From assembly GCA_964058805.1 (NCBI GenBank), contig CAXKVV010000631.1, forward strand, positions 1 to 28,172: DNA of 28,172 bases. Direction: 5' to 3'. The position numbers and the translations under genes were made by a program. Source of the stretch: Schoenoplectus triqueter. Lineage: Eukaryota > Streptophyta > Magnoliopsida > Poales > Cyperaceae. The first letter of the stretch is position 1. Every line of letters begins with the position of its first letter. Below the pieces are notes generated by a model. It did no database searches and was not told the DNA's origin. It saw nothing but the letters and a program-made list of their open reading frames with translations. Below are positions 18,150 to 28,172 of this stretch, piece by piece.

Positions 18150-21100
18150 TGACAAAAAAACGATCAAAATATGAAGTTCAACATTTTATTTGGCCTGTAT
18201 TCAGCCTATTCAAGTGTGGTGTGCGGCCGAATACACTGTGAGGGCATGTGTGGTCTTTTTCATAGAAGTTTTCAGCACGACTCATTAATATTATTTTTAT
18301 GTTTTGAACGTTTTTTTTAATTTTTTTCAGCATTTTTGAACTTATTTTGTTCCAAAAAAAGAGAGAGCAAATACATCTCTCAAGAACACAACTTAAAAAC
18401 ATTTTTAAAAAAGAGAAAATTCGAAAAAAAAAACAGAGGCGGTTCTAATTTCAGACACTTCACATCTATCTTCTATGTTTCTCTTTCTCCTTTGTTTGTC
18501 TCTCTTCTCTTTTATTTTTTTTTTCTGTTGTTAGTTATCTTACTCATACTGTTCTAGGATTTAATGTAATTAATATTTGATGTAGGTTTAATTGAGATGA
18601 TGTTGTTATTTCAATAATTATTTTTGTTTTGATCTAAATTTATAAATTGTTTGGGTATAATTTCTGAAATTATTAATGAGCATGTTTAGATAGACAAATG
18701 CTTAAATCTAGCAAAATCAGTACGTAAAATCTTAAATTTGAAACTAAAGACTGAAAACAACGTTAATAATTAGACTCAGACATAGATAGGCTTTACCTTC
18801 AGGAATAGAAAACACGTGGGCATCTACACATTCAGACGTAACGATGATAATACATCATGTATTATTTCTATCTTTTGCAAGTAATAATTTATTTGAAGTG
18901 GGAGATCTTATTCTTTTTCTTCAAACTTCTCGAATAAACGCGAGCAATACGCCGCCGTGTTGTTGGTAAACGCGTCAGGTCTACTTCTTCCTAGGCCATT
19001 TCAACACATTCATTCATGCATGAGAAAACAACAAAAATTCATATAGAAATCAATAACACAATAGCGACGCCGTTTAAGAGAGAATTTATTTTTCTTGCTT
19101 AGACGCGTTCCACCGATTTATACGCACTTATTCAAGTCCAATTCTGCAACCAGGGTCCAGGGAGACACCCCACTCCCCAATCTGACTTCGTGCGGAATCA
19201 GCTCCGTACTATTTTCTCTAAATACACGCAGAAACTTCCACGTAGTATCTCCTAGAGTTGTCATTGGTTGTTTCCTGTGTTTGCTGTTTCAGCTGGTAAA
19301 GGATCTCTAACGGTCGACCTCTTCTTTGCCCCCTTACGACTCCAGTCCCCAGTCACATTGTTGTTGTTCTTTTTATTATAAGTCGAATGATCAAATCCAG
19401 ACGATATCACATTCAACAAATAAAGAGGCCGAATTTATTTAATTAAGCAAAACACAATCAGAATTAATTGTAGAGGAAAACGTCTACTAAATTTATATAT
19501 GGAAACATGACGTTTAAATAACCGTGGAGGCTGGTCTTGCAACTTGTCAATTTTCATCAAATTATCATGACATACTTTATCTTTTGAAGTTGACTTGATT
19601 ATATTGTGGAAACTATTGTAAAAAAATGTAGTTCTAAATCTAAAATCTAATTAAAAAATCAATTTATAAAGTTTAGAAGCATACTGAGAAAGAATAATAA
19701 GTAACAAAAAATAATTATTTTTCACGCTCTACTTTTACTAACAGCATGACCTTCACAATTTACCAACTTTTTAAGAAAAAAATATAAAACATTTAGGTAT
19801 GTACAACTAAGAAAAATATTAAACATGTGAATATTTGTGATGTTAATCCCTGTGGAATCCATAATCAAACTTTTTCAATAATATTTGGCGTAAATAAGCA
19901 ATATTGCCAAAAAAATCTCCGACAAATAAATATTACAAAAACCAACAGTTAATTATTGTTTCTATGAGAATGTAAGAAAATCATATTGAATTAGAATTAT
20001 TGAATGGATGCTGTAACTTAAAAATAAAGCTAAATTTGTAAGAATAATTGTCGAAGTTACTTACTAACTTACATAGAAATATAACAAAATATTATCCCTT
20101 ATATTACAATTGTCATGCTTCGGAAATATAAAGAAACTTTACAATGATCCGAATATTATAAAAAAAAAAGAAGAAAAAAAGAAGAAGACATTACAGTCAA
20201 AAAGATATCACTAGTTTTGAGACCTTAGATAAGTGGAATTCCTGTTATGGCGACATTAGCCTAAAACCGTGCGCTTTTGAGCTGTACACATAATTGGAAA
20301 TAAAAAAAAGATTTAGCCAGAGAGTTCTAATATATATTTGAGGCTGTTTTAGGGGATGATATTCTCTGAAGAGTTTCCTCTACGGAGCTATGTAGTTCTA
20401 ATATATATTTCATATTTAATTTTTTTCACAGCCATTATAATTAAAATGTACCTTCATAAAAAGATCTCCTAGTTAAAAAAAAAAACTCTTCAGAAGCTGC
20501 TCATTCCAGTTTTAGTCCCTTTCCACTCCACGCCGTGTGAGTGAGAAAAAAAAACAAATTTGCGAGTGAAAAAAAATACCAAATATATCTTTAGTCTAAA
20601 ATACCATCGAAGCTGCTGCATTTTTTTCCCTTCAGACATGTCACTTTACCTTTTTTTTCCTTACGAGAAGCTCCTTTATTTATTATTATTTTATTACGAA
20701 AACATTAATTAATTTTTTTAAAGTTTTACTTGTGCAGCTGTGCGAGATTTAGCACCAAAAACAACCCTTCTATGGGATAATGTCATAAATCATAATAGGA
20801 TTCAACCGGTGTCGTTAACGAAGACTTAAAATAAAATAATATAATATAATAATAAATAAAGTAATTAGCTAACTAAATAATATCTGAACCTAAAAATTTG
20901 TGTCTTCAAACCGGTATAATTCCTCTAGAATTAACTTAAAATTATCTTTAGAATATGAGGCTGGCAGTGGCTATTGAACTTGGGGGAGATTGTAAAAGTT
21001 AATATATACGGTTCAAATTAATTTGGACGGATATGAGAAAATTTAAATATAAATTTTGATACATAAATAATTTATTATTAAATTAAAACCGTTGATAATT

Positions 21101-21170
21101 GATCAAACGGTTCATATCCGTTGAACTTGTACCGCTTGTGAATTGAATGCAATAATTCTACCGTGTAAAT
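18150..21170. other. Intergenic DNA upstream of the galactosyltransferase gene
   Basis: No protein-like frame is visible. The part at 18890-19330 is less AT-rich than its surroundings and contains ACGCCGTTTAAG (19067-19078). It might be an old promoter or exon remnant, but its frames (such as 19095-19310) resemble nothing I know. A purine-rich tract lies at 20160-20190. The promoter of the downstream gene should lie within the last several hundred bases; a TATATA at 21002-21007 is the only TATA candidate I noted and is not well supported. Confidence 0.5.
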
Positions 21171-21206
21171 CAAAGTGGAACTGGAGACTGGAGTACTGGA
21201 CCCACC

Positions 21207-21360
21207 TGAAACGGCTCTTTGTTTCCTTCTATTTTTCTCACTTCCTTTTTTTTCTCAACTTCCATTCCTTTTTTTTTATTTCACTCAACTTCCATTTTTT
21301 TTTCTTTTGAGGAAAACTCTTCTTCCATTATTTATCCTCCGCAACTTTTCTCTCTTCCCG
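21207..21360 (+). promoter_or_regulatory. Pyrimidine-rich 5' leader of the galactosyltransferase gene
   Basis: About 150 nt of nearly pure C/T runs, ending in CTTTTCTCTCTTCCC about 85 nt before the start codon. CT-rich leaders near transcription start sites are common in plants. It probably marks the 5' UTR or core promoter; the exact start site cannot be seen. Confidence 0.4.
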
Positions 21361-21441
21361 ATAGAAGAGAGAATTGTTATAATTCTCCGTTATACAAGAT
21401 TCTAGAAACTAGAAACATATTTCTATTTTGAGGAACTAACA

Positions 21442-24400
21442 ATGAAGAGTGGCTCAGCTCGGATTCTTCTCTTTCTCTGCCTCTTCTACTTGGCTTTTCT
21501 ATTCTTCTATGAGTTCCCCTCTCTCTCTCGGCGGATCCATCCTATACCGGTCGGCGCCGCCGCAAAGGGAAGCACAGTTCTAAGGCCACTACAACTCGCG
21601 ACACAAAAGGATACACAAACAATTGCTTCCCCTGTTCGACCTTCCAAGCTTCCTCGCCGCCTCCGCGTGCCACAACAGAGACAGACCCCAGTCATAATCT
21701 CTGCTATCCAGTTTAACCGAACTGGATATGTCTCCTCCGGTCTGGAAAAATCTGCGCTTGATGCTTGGCAACTTGGTAGCGCTTCTTCTTTTACTTGTTT
21801 TTTTTTGCTAGAATTGCATTATACCCCGCGAAAAATCCTAAAATTAATGTACTAATACAAAATCAAAGAACTTTTTGCCGAATGTTCTTCATTTTTTCAT
21901 GAATAATAAGCAATTTATCATATATGAAGTTTCTCCTTGGTGAACTGAATTAGCATATTCCCAGAATTATCTTCTTTTTCTTTAATTTCTCTTATGAGTT
22001 ATAAATAAAAATGTACAGAACAATTTAAGCATTCATCGGTCCTATATTTTAATTTAGTTATTTTTTTCTCAGGTTCCAAGCTATTGGATGAATTAAAAAC
22101 ATCTCCAATACCGGCCTCGCCATCGCCACAGACAAACAAACCTCTTGAATGCCCTGCATCAGTTTCCCTTACTGGGGCTCGGTTGAGAGAGCAAAAGAAC
22201 CTCATGGAGCTTCCTTGTGGACTGACGCTTGGGTCCCACATAACACTTGTTGCAAGACCAAGAGCTGTACATGAATTGAAGCCAGGGGAGAAGGCGACCA
22301 TGGTTTCACAATTCAGGATGGAGCTTTTGGGAATGAGAATGGTAGATGGTGAGGAGCCCCCGAGGATTTTGCACGTTAACCCCCGGTTAAAAGGTGATTT
22401 CAGCGGGAGGCCTGTGATTGAGCTGAACACCTGCTATAGAATGCAATGGGGTGTTCCTCTTCGTTGCGAAGGATGGGGATTGAATGCCGGTGAAGATACT
22501 GGTAAATTGCAACTATTTTCTTTTGTTTCTAAATTTCCTTTTGCAAGTGATTTTAACTCAAATGTTGGTCGTGTATTTTATTAGAAGGGCAATAGTGTGA
22601 AATCTTCATCTTTGTAACATTTTTGAATGTATTGCTGATTGTTGGTTGAGTTCGATTCTATGAGGTGTGAGCATTAATGCGTTTGTTAAGTGGATTATTA
22701 GAAGCTTATTTAAAAGCTTTGTTGAGAGGGGGTCAGGGGGACAATTTACCAATATTTTAGGAGTACTGTACTTCACTTTAGTGGGTGCTTCTCTGGAACG
22801 CATTTGCAAAAAGAAAAACAGAGAAAGCGTTTGTGGTTTCCAATAAGAATATGCCTTCGGCCCTACCCAACTTTGGTTAATTTTGCCCTTGCCTTATATT
22901 CTTTTTTTACCTTTTCAGTTTTGAACCTGTGAGGTTTTGAACTTATTTCTCCAAAATTTTAATTGCACGTGTTGTTGGAATAAGTATGCAGTGAGCCTTT
23001 TGTTTTTGAACCATTCAACACCATTGAGCAACACAGATTTCTGATATAGTCTCCAATTATACTTGTGCATTCAAGCAAAAAGAAATGAAGACCGTTAAGA
23101 GAGAAAAAAAAATAAAGAAGCTTCATTTCTTATTAAATATTTGAATTACTGAGTGGTACTTCTATTACTACAGTTGATGGGCAAGTGAAATGTGAAAAGT
23201 GGGTTAATGGTGAAGATGATCAGTCTAATGAGCCAAAAGGTGCTTGGTGGTTAAAAAGGATAATCAAGAGAAGCACTGATAAGGTTCAGGTTGATTGGCC
23301 ATACCCGTTTGTAGAGAACAAGTTGTTTGTTCTTACATTATCAGCCAGCTTAGAAGGTTATCATATCAATGTGGACGGCCGCCACGTGACTTCTTTTCCT
23401 TACCGCACTGTAAGTATCTGCATTTTAGCACCAATTGATATACAGTCATTGGTTTGACAATAATCTAAAACTTTCCTTTCTGATTGTTTTCTTCTCTTGT
23501 TTGATGGTTCTTTAATTGGATTGTAATAGTTTATCGAGTTCAAACTACTCATTAGTTTGAATACTAAATAAAAAAATCAACAATTCAATATATAACAATT
23601 CAATATATATTCTTACGTAATAAATAACTATCAAAATAATATCCTTTTATATATTAAAAATAACAAAAAAATAAAACTCAAATTAACATATAATTAAGTC
23701 GATGAAGAAAGCTTTCATCTACAAAACTTTATATTTTGAAATTTTTACATAATTCTTTCATTATCCACGATATTAATTTTTTTTTCTCAGTAAAAGTAAT
23801 CAAACAATCGGGGGAGGGGGTTAGATTAGTAAAAATTTAACCTAAAAATATATTTTTCAAAATTCACTGTACATGCATCTGCCCCTAGCAACCAGTCCTC
23901 TTATACTAGCAGTGTAATTTCTGTTGCTCACCTATCATTTTGCTGTGTGCTTTTTTACATTCAGGGGTTTGCACTTGATGATGCAACCGGACTCTCACTT
24001 AGTGGGAACATAGATGTTGAATCTATATATGTGGCATCTCTTCCCAATTCACACTTGAGTCTTGATGCACAAATGAACCTTGATATGTCACCTCAGTGGA
24101 AGGCACCAGATCTGCCTGATAAGCCAGTTGATCTTTTTATCGGGATACTCTCGGCAGGGAACCATTTTGCAGAGCGCATGGCCATCAGGAAATCTTGGAT
24201 GTCTTCAGTAAGAAAATCAAATAATGTTGTGGCACGCTTCTTTGTTGCACTGGTAACAATTTTAATTTGTTTTATTTATTTATTTATTCTATTAGCTCTG
24301 TGATTAGTTCATTTCTAATTGAATACTATTTAGCTATATGCATTATTGTTTTTTGATGTGACATTTTGTTTCATCTGTCTAATGTGAATTGCACAAAAGT

Positions 24401-25894
24401 AATTAGAAAATCAGGAACATTCAATAAAATATCGGACCAATAAAGTTCAAATATTCTGCAGAAAAGTGAGATAATCTATAGTGCAAGATATTTATTATGT
24501 TGAAATAACTAAAAGTTATTCTTGTGTAGAATGGAAGAAATGAGGTAAACATGGAGCTTAATAAGGAGGCTGAGTTCTTTGGTGACATTGTGATAGTTCC
24601 ATTTTTGGACAGCTATGACCTTGTGGTCTTAAAGACCATTGCCATATGTGAATACGGGGTAAATTAACTCTGGCTCCTTTCATGTTAGGAACTTCTTTAA
24701 AAAAGAAAATCTACATTTTGTTTTGTTTTAATATCCATATGATTCATTTGTGTAGGTTAGAGTTGTTTCTGCTAAGTATGTCATGAAGTGTGATGATGAC
24801 AACTTTGTCAGAATCAAGTCAGTGATGGATGAAGTGAGAAAAGTACCAGAAGACAGGAGCTTGTACATTGGAAATATTAATTATTACCACAAGCCTTTGC
24901 GAAATGGAAAATGGGCAGTGACATATGAGGTAATCAACTAAAGATTAAATGGTATCTATTGTTCATCTATAACAAGTAAGACCCGAATAGTACAATTATG
25001 GGTATCACTCTTGAGACAATATGAAATTAATATGTTACAACATTTCTTATCAAAATTTTGTTAAATTACATTTTTTCCCACTTCTGATTCAGGAATGGCC
25101 CGAGGAAGATTATCCACCCTATGCTAATGGCCCGGGATACGTCGTATCGGCTGACATCGCACGATTTGTTATATCAGATTTTGAAAATAATAAGCTCAGG
25201 GTAAGAATGTAACATTTTTGGAGCTAATAACTTCATTATGTCATGGTACTTGTCCTGAATAAGAGAGGTGTTGACCAACCTTCCTGGTTTGGACACACAC
25301 CTAATTATATGCTGGCTTAATTCACTTATTATTATGTTGGTTGGATTTTGGTACATTAATTCAGCTATCACATGGCTGCGATCCACTAGAACAAATCAGA
25401 GAAGAACAGCAAAGAAATAGTTGGTTCAACTATTATACTCTGCTTCTTTAGTTAACTGCGGGCTTGTCGAATCATCTGTTTGGGCTGTAATTTTAGTTCC
25501 TTTCTTCCTGTAACAGAACTGAAAACACTATTTTAACTTTTTCAGTGCATAAAACAAAACAAAAAAAAAAGAATTTAATAAATCTGTGCGAACACTCAAA
25601 GGGATAACATAATGCTATTGTTAAATTTGCAAGATGCATCCATGTGATATAGTATTGGAAATATAATGTTTGTTTTGTGTTGTGCAGTTATTCAAGATGG
25701 AAGATGTTAGTATGGGCATGTGGGTGGAGAAATTCAATACTACAAAACCAGTACAATATGTTCATAGTTTCAAATTTTGTCAATTTGGTTGTATTGATGA
25801 TTACTACACTGCACATTACCAGTCACCTCGTCAGATGATCTGCATGTGGGAGAAGTTACAAGCTGGAAGTGCTCAGTGCTGTAATATGCGATGA
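21442..25894 (+). CDS. Hydroxyproline O-galactosyltransferase, GALT4/5/6 type (GT31), 8 exons
   Basis: Transfers galactose to hydroxyproline of arabinogalactan-protein backbones in the Golgi. Exons by reading: 21442-21775, 22073-22501, 23174-23409, 23965-24252, 24530-24658, 24756-24929, 25093-25200, 25688-25894. All introns are GT-AG and the frame is continuous to TGA, giving 634 residues, near the family size. A signal anchor (about residues 8-26) marks a type II membrane protein. A galectin domain runs from about 155 to 360 ([15 protein letters not shown] to [17 protein letters not shown]). The Galactosyl_T domain (PF01762) begins near 389 with [20 protein letters not shown]. It has the metal-binding D485-D-D in CDDDNFVR, then [17 protein letters not shown] and EDVSMGMW. 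N-glycosylation sequons are N92-R-T and N583-T-T. The QCCNMR end matches my memory of the GALT4/5/6 subgroup, not GALT1. Which member it is cannot be told. The gene looks intact. Confidence 0.93.
23560..23895 (+). repeat. Dispersed AT-rich repeat, copy 1, in intron 3 of the galactosyltransferase gene
   Basis: From ACTAAATAAAAAAATC through AAACTTTATATTTTGAAAT and a G-run (GGGGGAGGGGG) to TTTTTCAAAATTCA and CTGCCCCTAG, it parallels 27183-27522 in order and orientation. It occupies most of intron 3 (23410-23964) and contains no coding sequence. The end present in copy 2 (TGGATCCGCCCCTG) is missing or eroded. Confidence 0.75.
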
Positions 25895-27182
25895 CAATGA
25901 AAATCAATTGATTACCTCAGGATTCACATTTCAAGACACAGAACGACCGGTTCTTGCCATAGAGCACACCTCCGTGTGCCGTATGTTAGGAACACCATAT
26001 GCGTGCTGCCTGAATAATTCATTTGTTATTAGTTACAGTTAGAAATATGGGTAGGATAGATCGTTCCACAGTAAATTCGTTTCTCATTGTATATCTGATA
26101 ACATTTTTTTATAAAACATAATTCATTGTACATATCAAATATAATCTAATTATCTGAGCTGATAATTTTTATTTATATGACTGTTTACTATAATATAGCA
26201 GATTATTTCTTGTCTAGAATCTCTGGATGAAGTTAAGTGGAACCACATAAATACATGATGAAAAAAATAAATACATGGAAACAGAATGTTCAAGACAAAA
26301 ACGAAAAATAATGAAAAAGAATAACATACCAGATAGATATGGTCATGCTGTTTTATATGTGGGGTGTTTAGTGGGATCTAACCCCATGTGGCTTTGATAT
26401 ACACCATGGAATCTGGGATAATTGTGAATTTATTCTCTATCTATCCTGATTACCTGGAATAATTTGTGAAACCATCAGGCTCCCAAAAATTTATTCTCTA
26501 CAGTCTAATCTGATTACTTGAAGGGGAGTGATTCCTTGATAATGGGTTATTTTGACCGACAATGATATTCTGAATAAATACAAAAAAGAAATAGTAAAAT
26601 AATGTAATTGTGTACGTCAAGTCAAATTACTTCTTAGTTTCTGTTTATTTGTCGAATTGTCAATTTTGTGAAATTCGATAAGTATTACGTCACATGACAA
26701 ATTGACAATTCATGTCTTGACAAGTCAAACGATATAACTTACCAAACTTGTCCATATTTGAACGTGGGATTATTTTTTTCCTTAGCATGAAAAAAGATTC
26801 TATTAATCAAATTGGTAGGAAAATATTTGAGGACGTTTCCAGGTTGATGGACAATGGAATTGTCATTACAGGTACATTATAATCGATTGACTGTCATTAT
26901 ACGACATAGTTTGTTTCAATAGTTTATTTGAACTGTGTGTTTTGTGTGAGAGATTAGTATAATAAGGTGGAGGGCGGTTAATTTCCACCATAAAATTGTT
27001 AGTTGCTCGGTTTATTTGGCCAGTAGAGTTAAAAATTGTGAAGATAATTAGAACAGGGCAGAGTCAAAATTGGAGGATGGGGTGTCAGAAAAAGATTGAT
27101 GGGTTACCTCACCCCTTTAGGATTTTGTGGGACAATTATCAGATTGTAATAGTTATTGGGTCGAAATTCATTAACTAATCAG
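25895..27182. other. 3' flank of the galactosyltransferase gene, no further gene
   Basis: The first few hundred bases should hold the 3' UTR. AATAATTCATT near 26013 and ATAAAACATAATTC near 26112 are possible polyadenylation signals, neither strong. At 26410-26510 ATTTATTCTCT occurs twice with CTGATTAC after each, a small direct repeat. GGGGTGTTTAGTGGGAT at 26360 resembles a PIF/Harbinger MITE end, but no partner terminus was found. Confidence 0.4.
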
Positions 27183-27522
27183 GTACTTAATAAAAAAATA
27201 ATAATTTAATATATATTCTTATCTAATAAAAAATTTATTAAAATAATAATATTTTATATATTAAAAATAACAACAAAATAAAGCTCAAAATAATAGATAA
27301 TTAAGTTTATGAAGAAAATTTTTGTTTACGGAACTTTATATTTTGATATCTTTATATAATTATTTTATTATGCACAATATTAAATATTTTTTCTCAATAA
27401 AAATAATTAGATAATTTAAGGGGGGCAAAAAAAAATTCTATGAGAAATAAATTGCAGAAAAGTATTATTTTTCAAAATTCAGGTGAGCTAGCTGCCCCTG
27501 GACCCACATGGATCCGCCCCTG
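27183..27522 (+). mobile_element. Dispersed AT-rich repeat, copy 2, with CCGCCCCTG terminus
   Basis: Same sequence order as 23560-23895 and ending AGCTGCCCCTGGACC followed by CATGGATCCGCCCCTG at 27522. The terminus CAGGGGCGGATCCA (on the other strand) is one I associate with plant non-autonomous DNA transposons. The opposite terminus and a target duplication were not found, so class and left border are uncertain. Confidence 0.5.
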
Positions 27523-28172
27523 ATCACTGAAAAATTGGATGACATAAAAAAAATCTTAATTTTTATTGCTAAAATCATTTAAATAATACTTAATTTAACT
27601 AACATTTTAAGAACTCGGGAGGGGGAGAGTAGTCCCTTGCTGATCCACCGTCTCGCGGTCCCTAATTAGAACTCAAATACACTGAACAAATATGAAACTT
27701 ATAATGCTTTATATTAATAGCATTTTATAGAATATCAAACAATTCAATTTTGTGAAATTGGACACACTAACAATTTATATAGCCAAAAACTTGTCTAAAA
27801 ATTAATTCTACTTTTTTAAATATTGTATGTTGATTTTAAAATGATGGTTTCGTTACGTCTGAATCTAAAGATGTTAAGCTTAATTGAAATCTATTCATCA
27901 AATTAGGATTTAGTTTGGTGATCATGGCAATTAAAAATGTTAATTTCAAGTATATTGAAATTCATAAATCAAGATTTAAAAATGATTTAGCTATATTTTT
28001 AAATTTATAATAAATTTAATCACTAACTATGCATAACACCCAAACATCTATCTATGTATATAGAATTCAGCCAAAATCATTTGCTTTAATTTCTTTTTGA
28101 ATGGTGTACATGATCAAATATTCAAAGTGAAAGGTAGTGTCCATACAAGGAGACATCTAAACAAAACGATGT
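27523..28172. other. AT-rich DNA to the end of the window, no gene seen
   Basis: No protein-like frame, RNA gene or repeat border recognised. A short GC-richer patch at 27610-27665 has no clear identity. Confidence 0.55.

Noticed and set aside
19095..19310. 71-codon frame in a less AT-rich stretch
   Set aside because: No family resemblance, no splice context and no neighbouring exons.
22084..22584. Open frame of 166 codons taken as a separate gene
   Set aside because: It is exon 2 of the galactosyltransferase read on into intron 2; the true exon is 22073-22501, with matching splice phase.
26350..26540. PIF/Harbinger-like end GGGGTGTTTAGTGGGAT
   Set aside because: No inverted partner or 3-bp duplication was found nearby.

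Overview
This is an AT-rich nuclear fragment of a plant, most probably a eudicot. The evidence is a land-plant-type multi-exon glycosyltransferase gene with canonical GT-AG introns, plant LTR retrotransposons (an Athila-like Ty3/gypsy element primed by tRNA-Asp and an older copia-like element), a hAT-type MITE and a relic of the plant mobile domain. The species cannot be named from the sequence.

Layout. Positions 1-3540 are AT-rich intergenic DNA with only weak inverted repeats. Positions 3548-6950 hold a decayed, gag-only copia-like element (degenerate primer-binding site, broken gag with zinc knuckle, polypurine tract, start of its 3' LTR). That LTR is split at 6946-6950 by a young Athila-like element (6951-14628; LTRs of 1511 and 1490 bp, 5-bp target duplication GTAGG), and the copia LTR resumes at 14634. 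The Athila-like element keeps gag and an aspartic protease in one reading frame broken by a single TAA. It has lost the reverse transcriptase core, most of RNase H and all of integrase, so it could move only with help in trans. Positions 15880-17040 contain a minus-strand relic of a plant mobile domain gene. An AT-rich degenerate repeat (17130-17600) and a 409-bp hAT-type MITE with a perfect 8-bp duplication (17733-18141) follow. Positions 18150-21170 show no gene.

The one apparently functional host gene is at 21442-25894 (+). Its eight exons splice into a 634-residue type II membrane protein with a galectin domain and a GT31 galactosyltransferase domain, matching the GALT4/5/6 group of hydroxyproline O-galactosyltransferases that start arabinogalactan-protein glycans in the Golgi. 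Its third intron contains one copy of a dispersed AT-rich repeat; a second copy lies downstream at 27183-27522, in the same orientation.

The most unusual signal is a 31-nt near-palindrome of fixed length that occurs six times in the Athila-like element: once in each LTR, once in the gag leader, once in each of two protein-coding linkers and once in the 3' non-coding region. The coding copies are in different reading frames, so the DNA or RNA hairpin, not a peptide, appears to be what is shared. Second is a 19-bp perfect inverted repeat that brackets the polypurine tract and LTR start of the copia element.
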